A stretch of 41,245 nucleotides of DNA from a virus, in IMG/VR virus record IMGVR_UViG_3300034375_003792, positions 1 through 41,245 of that record. The stretch is one strand, 5' to 3'. The translations under genes were made by a program, and so were the position numbers. The notes below the pieces were generated by a model. It did no database searches and was not told where the DNA came from. It saw only the letters and a program-made list of their open reading frames with translations. Below are positions 20,801 to 27,214 of this stretch, piece by piece. How positions within the stretch are numbered: the stretch's first letter is position 1; each line of letters opens with the position of its first letter.

Positions 20801-22166
20801 GAATATGAATAAACTTGAAGCTGCATATGGTAAACCATACCGTAAAGCTATGGAAAATATGCTACAACGTATGAAGACAGGTCGTAACAGAACATTTTCT
20901 GACGATAGCTTAACAGGTAGATTCACAGACTGGTTACAAGGTAGTATTGGTACTATTATGTTCTTTAACACTAGATCAGCATTGCTACAGACAATATCAG
21001 CTGTAAACTTTATAAACTTTACAGACAACAATCCTATTGCCGCAGCAAAAGCTTTTGCAAATCAAAAACAATACTGGTCAGACTTTATGACTCTTGCTAA
21101 TTCTGACTTTTTAAAAGCTCGTAGATCAGGTTTAAGATTTAATGTAACTGAAGCTGACATTGCTAACATGGCAAAAGAAGGTGGGCCAAGAGCTGTAGTA
21201 AATAAATTATTACAATTAGGTTTTGCACCTACACAAATAGCAGATAGTTTTGCTATTGCTTCTGGAGGTGCTACGTTTTATAGAAACAGAATAAAATCCT
21301 TAATGAAACAAGGAATGTCTCAAGCTGAAGCTGAAACAAAAGCATTTGAAGATTTTAGAGAAAATGCTGAAGAGTCTCAGCAGTCATCAAGACCAGATCG
21401 TATATCAATGCAGCAAGCTGGACCGCTCGGTCGATTAATATTAGCGTTTGCTAACACGCCTGCTCAGTACGCTAGGCTTACGGATAAAGCTATACGTGAT
21501 CTTAAAAATAACAGAGGTGATGCAAAAACAAATATAAGTAAAATTATATATTATACAACAGTGCAGAACCTTATATTCAACGCTATACAACAAGCTATAT
21601 TTGCTATGGCGTTTGATGACGAAGAACCAGAAGATGAAGAAAAGAAAGATAAGTATATTAGTATCGCTAATGGTATGGCTGACTCGTTATTACGTGGAAC
21701 AGGTTTTGCTGGCGCGGCTGTATCTGTGGGTAAAAACGCGATCATACGAATCTTCGACGAAATGGAAAAGAAACAACCTAAGCTTGAAAAAGTAGGTTAT
21801 GAATTAACTAAAATATCACCACCGATATCTGCTAAATTATCAAGAATAAACCAAGCAGCAAGATCATATCAATGGGATAAAGACGAAATGATTAATGGCG
21901 GGTGGGGATTAGATAATCCAGCTTACTTAGCGGCAGGTAATGTAGTATCAGCTCTTACAAATGTACCTATAGATAGAGGTATAAAGAAAGCAAATAATAT
22001 AGTTAGATCTACAGAAAGCGATCTTGAACTATGGGAAAGATTAGCCTTGCTTGGTGGTTGGCAAGACTGGGAAATAGGGTTAGATGAAGAAACAAAACAA
22101 AATAAACCACAACCTAGAAAAACTAAAAGAAAAGTAGTTAAAAAACGTAAAGTTATAAAAAAATGA
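14817..22166 (+). CDS. Giant multidomain (polyvalent-type) virion protein with metallopeptidase-like, sigma-like and HAD phosphatase domains
   Basis: This 2,449-residue protein is the largest in the window. In order: an acidic N-terminus; a Gly/Ala-rich hydrophobic stretch at about 265-300; coiled coil at 440-600; a zinc-metallopeptidase-like core with RHEFLH (HExxH at 644-648) and a possible third ligand at E703/E704; a short segment resembling sigma-70 region 2 (GIIDLISEYDPESSVPLAAY, 859-878); a HAD hydrolase domain with motif I DFDDT (1612-1616), ILTAR (1689-1693) and FADDA (1745-1749); and a long helical C-terminus with a hydrophobic segment near 2245-2265 and a Lys/Arg-rich tail. Such chains match phage polyvalent proteins, thought to be packaged and ejected to protect or reprogram the infected cell, and fill the T7 gp16 position. 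The HAD call is firm, the peptidase likely, the sigma segment tentative. Confidence 0.8.
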   Translation: MFKYKLGEDIFNVPAEEVDIFEAETPDAVRITDEITDPEEGKTNGVAEEGATVTPTTGQAPEIIDDTGAPEVTGFKPVESSLGSKWTDNFVELEGVQFDDGAIGLGAVELEGVTVTADQYKKVEQDIENEGAKQVEEQVIAMSPGDISGLVKFLSDKGNDLFGKPEKAEDISTTASLYGTTVNSLVQLSGVDDRANYVLSAFTNQIPDDVFLNILGEDAGRRAIQANRDYFKRTNEQYDYINSLNLPTLGFTDIGKKEGLSKVGTGLAATLNGISSFATSAATSVATGGVGLATDIGANAIKSFNDTKAQSLGLTSEELFASGQGEVLIPSSIAVLQFGLERLGIKKVGEYFNKLPAGKTKGLFSMLNVGNAEAIPEYLQGGLDIFNEGLAQGLNAEDASEKVLDYLTSPDGIENYLQGLVGGSGIAGIGSAARKLRTNKDNEAISKIIRDLNDLENSKFRKNLTAEDIAGINTAQEELRFNLTQIIDKSNALAGTLSDAQIEELNANSDFLTSSADRINEIEASDEFTQKDKEVLLQTIEQQRKVASQNIFDIRSEAEKFYSNLFNVRAAAEKRDDVKVLDFANANEIQTYLNDNPDLVAEGGRVAASGEQGFFIPGAGDSPGTIIINREKSLDEKAVNVARHEFLHYVLDSTLKNNPAAAINLGNALLKELDKIDVNKIKDSNFKKRMELYKDEKVEIQMEEALTLFSDALATGDIQLNEDISTMLGDRFRRVLGRVGVKVKFNKGSDVVNFVKDFNKSLEKGVLTKAQQAVTEKGAEGELIPQAEQQADEQIIKESRSEEASQRVQEIYNQQGTAGAFEIIEQFKPITSKLVERRSEAPGFDRQLLTDEIETGQRGIIDLISEYDPESSVPLAAYINKFLPARAIEASNRVLGEEFTADVTEARGVVAEEADVEVAEQPKGPRKPTETTRFSDTVLTNLGVENKAEAEKQISDATNKAFEGQDVTRFGQTKNVPAAVAEIYGKMFGVNPETIYDKKRNYSKKDAEGLTRIKQYLIDNATSDFARLPKTKDDFGKATFIPNNVMNALYTDGELTGTLKDYLDLIREKPVKPIYRDRVGQTIRGLFNTSIRNRMVEDLIPSKPERARAGVKFAKSEAKPKVRQNRFEVSGKNGIVIMRDNAEQFAKANNVTIEFEGETITAKNLDSNNPKHRAYIQQQIETELWKYFPIEALDGSTVVDYSSKQDRGFYFTKEEWAEISKRAKANKANWLARGNKLLFNDKGIKVAKAVKAPPKNKEYYSSDKFKAKLKDWKAGVKDILDGGANAIKADPSMYLPIYAIFSTQSQSSSHLVRNMSVERGASEAFINATKSTPTVKEHVEPSNEMAPLMYEAMLFDEVDVLIPVVDLIYYQLGITKTQDDKTLDVSGMYGDPYNYKTTQTDEFNEALREYFKTGDVNKILSPLIRYFNPQVNNNTSEDNIPGFNSNTLIFEGKTVAEIYTKQLTKSEQNNDNLFYQNELTYQVLKGDITQQQAIERLNEFTKIKTLVKASKSNDGKLPPGIRLEDPKTFDKFDMANTVARRMFPKQANSDAVKSGRLTAYEALDPDQKFIVMQEVPGSPIVKQTIDLMATSDEAIKFSRNADAPNKGISVWDFDDTLATTKSNVLYTMPDGTEGTLTAEQFAKQGEQLLEEGAVFDFSEFEKVTKGAKGPMFEKAVARNRKFGNDNVFILTARTQAAAEPIHQFLKAIGLDIPLRNIVGLGNSTPEAKARWVVGKAAEGYNDFYFADDAYKNVKAVQDALSVLDVKSKVRQAYVKYSKSEALDKGFNDILEQTTGIASEKEYKKVKAEVAGASRGRVFRGIPYSAQDFVGLLYETLSKGKLGDSQMAWYKEHLIKPYARAMNDIDNARLSAMQDYRALKKQLGFVPKNLRKKLPGEPFTREQAVRVYIWNKLGYDVPGISKQDLKELSEYVADNADLQVFADQVIAIQKGEYAKPKEGWPAGTITTDIQESINTGVRAKYLQQWQDNVDVIFSEKNMNKLEAAYGKPYRKAMENMLQRMKTGRNRTFSDDSLTGRFTDWLQGSIGTIMFFNTRSALLQTISAVNFINFTDNNPIAAAKAFANQKQYWSDFMTLANSDFLKARRSGLRFNVTEADIANMAKEGGPRAVVNKLLQLGFAPTQIADSFAIASGGATFYRNRIKSLMKQGMSQAEAETKAFEDFRENAEESQQSSRPDRISMQQAGPLGRLILAFANTPAQYARLTDKAIRDLKNNRGDAKTNISKIIYYTTVQNLIFNAIQQAIFAMAFDDEEPEDEEKKDKYISIANGMADSLLRGTGFAGAAVSVGKNAIIRIFDEMEKKQPKLEKVGYELTKISPPISAKLSRINQAARSYQWDKDEMINGGWGLDNPAYLAAGNVVSALTNVPIDRGIKKANNIVRSTESDLELWERLALLGGWQDWEIGLDEETKQNKPQPRKTKRKVVKKRKVIKK

Positions 22167-23335
22167 AAAAACTTATATTGTTTTTAAGTATATTATTGTT
22201 TTCAATAAATACTAATGGTCAGTTTTTTAAATCATTATATGATGACTTCGTCAAGTACGGAACTGTGTATGCTGCAGGTAATGTAAGCAATGCTAAGCTA
22301 GAGCAACCAAAGTATTTTGTTAGAACAAATCCAGATAATTTATATGACATACCACTTGTTGTAGATCAAACTACATATCATGATTACAACTACAGGTTTG
22401 GTGTTGGTATACGTAAATTAGCAAGGTTTGGCTACGAAAGTCGACCAAACTTTTACAATGGTACAGAAAACAATGTAGGCTTATCTGCACCTACAGCTGC
22501 GGTAAAAGGATTAGAATATTTATTGCATTGGGAAAAACAAAGAGTTGATGGTAATGAGTTTGATAACAAACGTTTATTTGTAAGACATACAGGTAATTAT
22601 CATATAGCTAAATACGAAACAAGAGAATCAGGTAATGTTGGCTTTGAATATACTTCTGGTGAAGTAAGAGCTAGATTACCTATAGGTAAAAAGCTTAGCA
22701 TATCTGCAGGTATTATATATCGTACACATCAAAAAGCGTACGGCTACAACCCTATCGAAATATGGTTAAATGAAATGGATGCTGATGGTAATGCATTGCA
22801 TCCTTGGTGGACTTTAGGTTATGAGTATGGATTTGTAGATGAACTTACTGAGTACAATAATTTAATTACAGGACAACAATTTTATAACTACGTTTGGAAA
22901 AATTCTCAAGGCGATATAATAGCTTACACTGATCAACAGTTTAGAGACCAAGTGTTTGGTGGATTAATGAATAGATTTAATCAAGAAGCTTGGGCTGAAC
23001 TAGATCCTTTTGCTGAGATAGCTCCTATAATGGGATTTGATTTTTATCATTATAGAAATAACTTCTGGTTACATGCTTATGGCAATTGGATTATGCCACA
23101 CCACAGCTACGTAAAAGGAAATGAAGATTTTAGTTATTTACATCGTAATAGCTGGGGTAAAGGCGGTCACAACGATTTACTTGCTGGTGAACAATGGGAC
23201 GATTATCAAGCAGGTTTAATGTTTGGTTGGAAAATAACTAAGTCAATTGGTGTATTTATAGAAGGTGAATATACAAAATTTTGGGACTCAGAAATATTTA
23301 ACTCTAACTTTGGAATTAATATAACATTTAGATAA
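22163..23335 (+). CDS. Exported outer-membrane-like protein with signal peptide
   Basis: This 390-residue protein has a signal peptide, MKKLILFLSILLFSINTNG, followed by Q, a cleavage context common in Bacteroidota. The mature part is rich in aromatic residues and alternating strands (for example SISAGIIYRTH and KSIGVFIEGEYTKFW) and ends GINITFR, similar to the terminal strand of outer-membrane beta-barrels. A phage-encoded surface protein could block receptors (superinfection exclusion) or alter the envelope; this is inference. It overlaps the giant gene by ATGA and lies in the late operon before the lysis genes. It could alternatively be a secreted virion component. Confidence 0.65.
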   Translation: MKKLILFLSILLFSINTNGQFFKSLYDDFVKYGTVYAAGNVSNAKLEQPKYFVRTNPDNLYDIPLVVDQTTYHDYNYRFGVGIRKLARFGYESRPNFYNGTENNVGLSAPTAAVKGLEYLLHWEKQRVDGNEFDNKRLFVRHTGNYHIAKYETRESGNVGFEYTSGEVRARLPIGKKLSISAGIIYRTHQKAYGYNPIEIWLNEMDADGNALHPWWTLGYEYGFVDELTEYNNLITGQQFYNYVWKNSQGDIIAYTDQQFRDQVFGGLMNRFNQEAWAELDPFAEIAPIMGFDFYHYRNNFWLHAYGNWIMPHHSYVKGNEDFSYLHRNSWGKGGHNDLLAGEQWDDYQAGLMFGWKITKSIGVFIEGEYTKFWDSEIFNSNFGINITFR

Positions 23336-23619
23336 TGGCACAGCAAATAGGAGAAAACACTAAGGTAACTCTTGATCTGAAGACAATAGGTATAATTATA
23401 GGTTTTACTATATCACTAGCTACAACGTATTTTACTTTGAAGTCTGATATAGCTCTCGCTAAGGAGCTTCCTGAGCCGGTAATTTCAAGAACAGAATATG
23501 ATTTGAAAGATGAACTTGTGCGCCAAACAATAATGGACACGCAGGAAGATGTTGACAAAATACTTGAAGAGTTAGAAAAAATAGATAGCCGTTTATACGA
23601 AATAAGAAGAAATCAATGA
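23335..23619 (+). CDS. Single-span membrane protein with coiled coil (holin- or spanin-like)
   Basis: This 94-residue protein has one hydrophobic span at about 17-36 (KTIGIIIGFTISLATTYF) and then an acidic/basic coiled coil to the end. The layout fits an inner-membrane spanin subunit or class III holin-type protein, supported by position in the lysis region. No family motif decides between these. The start is in a TAATG overlap with the previous gene, and its end overlaps the next start (ATGA). Confidence 0.55.
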   Translation: MAQQIGENTKVTLDLKTIGIIIGFTISLATTYFTLKSDIALAKELPEPVISRTEYDLKDELVRQTIMDTQEDVDKILEELEKIDSRLYEIRRNQ

Positions 23620-24026
23620 GAACTTTAATACTACTTTTATTCAGCGTGTTAGCTCACGCACAGTCAGATGTGCCAGAAAAATATTGGATCGACGATAGTA
23701 ATTTTGAAGATACAATAGGTGATGATAATGCTTTTGGTGATGACAATAGTGAAACTATTGTTGTAGAATTTTGGGCAAAGTTTAACGAAGCTAATTGTTT
23801 TAATGAGTGGAAACAAATAAAAGATGCATCATATTATAGAGTTGATATATCAAAAGCGCCACAAGCTAAAAAGAAGTATAGGGTTCGAATGGTACCTACT
23901 GTTCTTGTTTTTAAGTCTGGTAGTATGGAAAAAATATTTAAAGCCGGTCTTGACCTTACGCTTCCTGTGGGGTTGGCTGAAATACAAGAAGCAATAAACG
24001 AAATTAATTTAGCATCTAATTTTTAA
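23616..24026 (+). CDS. Secreted thioredoxin-fold protein lacking the CxxC motif
   Basis: This 136-residue protein has a signal peptide MRTLILLLFSVLAHA followed by Q, so the product acts in the periplasm or at the envelope. The mature region has thioredoxin-fold landmarks: strand VVEFWAKF (49-56), strand YRVDIS (74-79) and the cis-proline loop MVPT (92-95) followed by VLVFKSG. The active-site Cys pair is absent. Only C61 is present, in NEANCF, where WCGPC would be expected. It is therefore unlikely to be an ordinary dithiol oxidoreductase; a binding or monothiol role is possible. An acidic low-complexity stretch (30-46) precedes the fold. Confidence 0.6.
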   Translation: MRTLILLLFSVLAHAQSDVPEKYWIDDSNFEDTIGDDNAFGDDNSETIVVEFWAKFNEANCFNEWKQIKDASYYRVDISKAPQAKKKYRVRMVPTVLVFKSGSMEKIFKAGLDLTLPVGLAEIQEAINEINLASNF

Positions 24027-24028
24027 TT

Positions 24029-24169
24029 ATGGGAAAAATAAGTCCAGCTTGTAAAGCTGCAGCAAAAAAGAAGTTTGAAGTATGGCCTAGCGCTTACGCC
24101 TCTGGTTGGGGTGTACGTTGTACTAAGGCTGGTGGCCCAGGTAAAATGGGTAAGAATAAAAAGAAGTAA
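24029..24169 (+). CDS. Small basic DUF5872-like protein, 46 residues
   Basis: This short ORF fills the gap between neighbours, starting 2 bases after one stop and sharing TAATG with the next start. The product, MGKISPACKAAAKKKFEVW then PSAYASGWGVRC, contains the K-F-x-V-W-P-S-A-Y-A-S-G pattern that I associate with DUF5872-type sequences in phages and large viruses. It has two Cys and is strongly basic at the end. Function is unknown; it may bind nucleic acid. Confidence 0.6.
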   Translation: MGKISPACKAAAKKKFEVWPSAYASGWGVRCTKAGGPGKMGKNKKK

Positions 24170-24582
24170 TGAGAGATCCAAACAAAAGCCCATTAGCTCA
24201 TTGCTACGCTAGTGTACTGCATAGCCCTGAAACAAACAAGATAAGATCTTACACAGCTAAAGTTGCTGGTAGTGGTACAGGTAATGACGTTGCTTATAAA
24301 AAAGCAGAACAACTTAGAACATCACCACTTGAAAAGAAAAGTAAAGTAAAAGGTGGAGGTACTAGTAAAGTATGTTTACCTGCTGCTAAAGTAAGATCAA
24401 TGAGCGCGGCTGAAAAGAAAAAAGTAATTGCAGCTAAAAAGTCTGCAGCTGCAAAAGGTAAATATAAAAGATCTAGCAAGTCAAACGTGAAAGGTGCTCG
24501 TAAAAAAGGAGCAACATTACGTGACTGGTTTGAAAAAGAAAATTGGATTAACGTAGCAACAGGAGAGCCATGCGGAAAATAA
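24169..24582 (+). CDS. Basic Lys/Ala-rich protein with DUF5872-like C-terminus
   Basis: This 137-residue protein is Lys/Ala/Ser-rich (KKKVIAAKKSAAAKGKYK near 82-99) and ends with RDWFEKENWINVATGEPCGK, close to the WF..E.WV.V…PCG motif of DUF5872-like proteins. A second conserved segment is VCLPAAKVRSMSAAEKKK. The preceding 46-residue gene looks like another fragment of the same family, so together they may be a split version. Function is unknown. The strong positive charge suggests DNA or RNA binding; this is inference. The 3' end overlaps the next small ORF. Confidence 0.6.
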   Translation: MRDPNKSPLAHCYASVLHSPETNKIRSYTAKVAGSGTGNDVAYKKAEQLRTSPLEKKSKVKGGGTSKVCLPAAKVRSMSAAEKKKVIAAKKSAAAKGKYKRSSKSNVKGARKKGATLRDWFEKENWINVATGEPCGK

Positions 24583-24647
24583 TTGATAATCTACAAGCAG
24601 CTTGGAATAGCTTGCTATATAAGTTAATGTTTAAAAATTATAAGTAA
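24570..24647 (+). CDS. Tiny protein, 25 residues
   Basis: This ORF of 26 codons overlaps the previous stop by 13 bases and shares TAATG with the endolysin start. The product begins MRKIIDNLQAAWNSLLYK, an amphipathic basic helix. No family is recognised. The evidence is packing only: without it there would be a 64-base gap in an otherwise gap-free operon. It could act as a coupling leader for the endolysin. Confidence 0.4.
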   Translation: MRKIIDNLQAAWNSLLYKLMFKNYK

Positions 24648-25000
24648 TGAAGTATTTTGAATATGAAGAGTTTGATTCGCCTGATATACAAGGTAGCGGG
24701 CAGATGATGAGTAAAGAGATGCTTAGTAAGCTAGATATGATACGCGAAGAGTATGGCAAACCTATACATGTTAACTCTGGTTATCGTACTGAAGCTCATA
24801 ACGAAAAGGTTGGAGGAAAACCTGCGTCATCTCATTTAAAAGGTTTAGCTGTAGATATAGCTTGCAGCGAGAGTAGAGAAAGGTTTAATCTTATTGAATT
24901 ATTTTTAAAGTACGGTATAAATAGAATTGGTATTGCTAAGAATTTTATACACATAGATATTGACACGGACAAAGCTCCAAATGTTATTTGGACTTATTAA
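24647..25000 (+). CDS. Endolysin, peptidase M15 family
   Basis: This 117-residue protein has the zinc peptidase M15A pattern: SGYR (44-47), H63 in SSH, D70 in GLAVDI, and H102 in IHID. These give the HxxxxxxD and late His ligands of D-Ala-D-Ala carboxypeptidase/L-alanyl-D-Glu endopeptidase folds. It probably cleaves the peptide cross-links of peptidoglycan to lyse the host. There is no signal peptide, so a holin is needed, and a two-span holin-like gene follows 9 bases downstream. Confidence 0.85.
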   Translation: MKYFEYEEFDSPDIQGSGQMMSKEMLSKLDMIREEYGKPIHVNSGYRTEAHNEKVGGKPASSHLKGLAVDIACSESRERFNLIELFLKYGINRIGIAKNFIHIDIDTDKAPNVIWTY

Positions 25001-25009
25001 ATAATAAAT

Positions 25010-25366
25010 ATGTTTGGAAATAAAGAGCTAAGAGGATATATAGGCGCAGCAACGGTATTTGCTATGGTAATGGGATTGTTATTGTTTCTAGCTTTTAAAG
25101 AAATACCAGAAACAAATAACGATATATTTAAAGTGATTGTGGGTATGCTCGTCGGTAGTTTATCAGTCGTCATATACACTTTTATAGGTAAGAATCCTGA
25201 AGAGTTGGAATCACTTAAAGCTAAAAACGAAGCATTAGAAGATAAAGTAGCTGGTATGGTTATTGAAAAGGATAAGCTTGAAAAGTTACTGCGTGATACG
25301 CAAACTGAAGTAATTGATAAGCTTGCTGTATCAGGTAAGAATTTTAAATTCGAAGTTAAGAAATAA
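25010..25366 (+). CDS. Holin-like two-span membrane protein
   Basis: This 118-residue protein has two hydrophobic spans at about 10-29 (YIGAATVFAMVMGLLLFLAF) and 40-60 (FKVIVGMLVGSLSVVIYTFI). A charged coiled coil (66-107) and a basic tail follow. This layout, just after the endolysin and at the end of the late operon before the terminator, fits a holin that permeabilises the inner membrane. Family membership is inferred from topology and position, not a signature motif. Confidence 0.7.
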   Translation: MFGNKELRGYIGAATVFAMVMGLLLFLAFKEIPETNNDIFKVIVGMLVGSLSVVIYTFIGKNPEELESLKAKNEALEDKVAGMVIEKDKLEKLLRDTQTEVIDKLAVSGKNFKFEVKK

Positions 25367-25416
25367 CAGGATTAAAATAAAACGGGCGTACCATACCCGA
25401 AGATCCTGTAACCAAG

Positions 25417-25449
25417 AAGGGGAAGTCGCAAGACCTCCCCTTTTTTTTT
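25417..25449 (+). terminator. Rho-independent terminator ending the late operon
   Basis: The arm AAGGGGAAGTC pairs with GACCTCCCCTT (one mismatch) around a GCAA tetraloop, followed by a run of seven further T's. It lies 50 bases after the holin stop and abuts the 3' end of the convergent nrdA gene. The T-run is on the + strand only, so it mainly stops late transcription before it enters the early genes from behind. Confidence 0.9.
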
Positions 25450-27214
25450 ATCCGTCACAAGCCAGACAGTCTGGGTCCATAGCGCTAGCTGCTATGTCAC
25501 CGCGCAACACTGACTCGGTGCGCATGTAGTACAGCGTCTTAATACCTTTTTTCCACGCATCCATATGAACTTGATTAATCCATTTTGGCGTAGCTTCAGA
25601 AGGAAAAGCTAAGTTTAAACTTACAGCTTGATCAATATACTGTTGACGTATGCCAGCTTGATTAACAAGCTCTAATTGATTTATTTCTTTAAATGTTTTG
25701 AATACATCTTTAACTTTATCAAAGCCTGTTAGATCTAATGTATCATGCTCAGAAAGACGTACTAGCTTACCATTTACATAACCAAAATCATCTAGCTCTT
25801 TAATATCTTGTATGCTACCTCCGTCTTCTAGAATTTTATCCCACGTTTCTTTATTATTTATACTTGCTTTGCGTAGTACTTTTTCTAGTTCTTTGTTCTT
25901 CCTAATGAACGTACCCTTCGCACTTTGTTCAGTGAAAACATTAGCGGCCCAAGGCTCAATGCCAGGACTAACATTACCGGCAAGCTTACTATTAGACACA
26001 GTAGGAGCAACAGCCCTAAGATGAGTGTTACGAAAGCCAGTGCCACGACACCAAAGAGGTTCACCGTAAACCTCAGCCAATGCTCTTGATGCTCGTTCAG
26101 ATTCAATTTTAATTTGGCTAAATATACGTCTTGTCTGGAACTGAGCTTGTAATCCTTCAAAGGGTATACCGTTTTGTTGCAAGTACGTATGCCAACCAAG
26201 GACTCCCAAGCCAAGTGCTCTGCCTTTCTCAGCAGATCTAACAGAGTTTCCAAAACCTTTAAGCCCTTTAGCTTTCTGAATAAACTCCTCCAACACTCCA
26301 TCAAGAAACCATATAGCATCGTATATAAGGTTTGTATTTTTCCACTCTTCATATTTAGTAACATTTAAACTACTCAAGCAACATACAAAACTATGTGACT
26401 CATCTGTATGCAATACAATTTCACTGCATATGTTAGTCATATGTACTTTTAAAGCGTTGTCTTTGTAAGCTGCTGGATTTGCTTTGTTAGTGTTTCCTTT
26501 AAACAATATATACGGCTCTCCAGTTGACTTTCGTTTTCTAAGTAATTTACTCCATCTACTTCTAGCTTCAGCATCTCCTTGTTCAAGACGACGCATAAAC
26601 TTATCACCAACAACTGCGCATTGATGTAGGTTAAGCGATTGTCTGTTGACATCGCCTTTAGGTTCTCGTATTTCAAGCCACTCTTCAAAATCGTCGTGCT
26701 CAATGTTGATATTAACGCTTGCAGCTCCGCGTCTAACTGATCCTTGATTTGTAGCAAGTATTGTTGAATCGTATATCTTGCAGAAGGGTACGACTCCGTC
26801 TGATGTTCCATTGCCTGTTATTGTTGCGCCGGCGGGTCTAATCATATTGATACCAATGCCAACTCCGCCGCCATGCTTTGCGAGTAACATCATCTCTAAG
26901 TTTTTAGTACCAATATCGTGTATACTATCACCGACATCAATACCAAAACAACTAATAGGTAAACCACGATCAGTGCCTGTATTAGATAATACTGGCGAAG
27001 CTAAGCACAACCAGCCTTTCCATATATAATCAAAGAAAGTGTCTGTTAGTTCTGGTTTATACAAACGTCTAGCAATTGTACTAGCTACACGCATGTATGC
27101 ATCACGTGGTGATTCCCATGGTAATAAGTAACCTCCTGCTATAGTTTTTTTATATACATCAGTGTCACCCCAAGCAGGATAGTCGACACCTTTTTTCCAA
27201 TCGTTATTCCACAT
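25448..27214 (-). CDS. nrdA: Ribonucleotide reductase class I, alpha subunit
   Basis: This 588-residue catalytic subunit reduces NDPs to dNDPs. Visible residues: C89 (GLPISCF) and C278/C279 as the redox pair region, the radical site N261-x-C263-x-E265 (NICSEI), the tandem tyrosines Y562-Y563 (TLYYMRTES) of the radical path, and the C-terminal C583-x-x-C586 that passes electrons from thioredoxin or glutaredoxin. It starts directly in the catalytic barrel and lacks the N-terminal ATP-cone, so dATP shut-off by that domain is absent. It lies downstream of nrdB in the same operon, with two small genes between. Its start overlaps the previous stop by one base. Confidence 0.93.
   Translation of the reverse strand: MWNNDWKKGVDYPAWGDTDVYKKTIAGGYLLPWESPRDAYMRVASTIARRLYKPELTDTFFDYIWKGWLCLASPVLSNTGTDRGLPISCFGIDVGDSIHDIGTKNLEMMLLAKHGGGVGIGINMIRPAGATITGNGTSDGVVPFCKIYDSTILATNQGSVRRGAASVNINIEHDDFEEWLEIREPKGDVNRQSLNLHQCAVVGDKFMRRLEQGDAEARSRWSKLLRKRKSTGEPYILFKGNTNKANPAAYKDNALKVHMTNICSEIVLHTDESHSFVCCLSSLNVTKYEEWKNTNLIYDAIWFLDGVLEEFIQKAKGLKGFGNSVRSAEKGRALGLGVLGWHTYLQQNGIPFEGLQAQFQTRRIFSQIKIESERASRALAEVYGEPLWCRGTGFRNTHLRAVAPTVSNSKLAGNVSPGIEPWAANVFTEQSAKGTFIRKNKELEKVLRKASINNKETWDKILEDGGSIQDIKELDDFGYVNGKLVRLSEHDTLDLTGFDKVKDVFKTFKEINQLELVNQAGIRQQYIDQAVSLNLAFPSEATPKWINQVHMDAWKKGIKTLYYMRTESVLRGDIAASAMDPDCLACDG

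Noticed and set aside
20642-21031. 129-codon ORF antisense to the giant virion gene
   Set aside because: It is the antisense frame of a long AT-rich coding region, with Cys/Ser-rich composition and no start context or domain.
25417-25449. Bidirectional terminator between convergent operons
   Set aside because: Only the + strand has a T-run after the stem; on the minus strand the stem is followed by mixed sequence, so it is recorded as one-directional.
25885-26364. 159-codon ORF on the minus strand inside nrdA
   Set aside because: It is in another frame of a clear nrdA gene and its leucine-rich, irregular composition is typical of a shadow frame.
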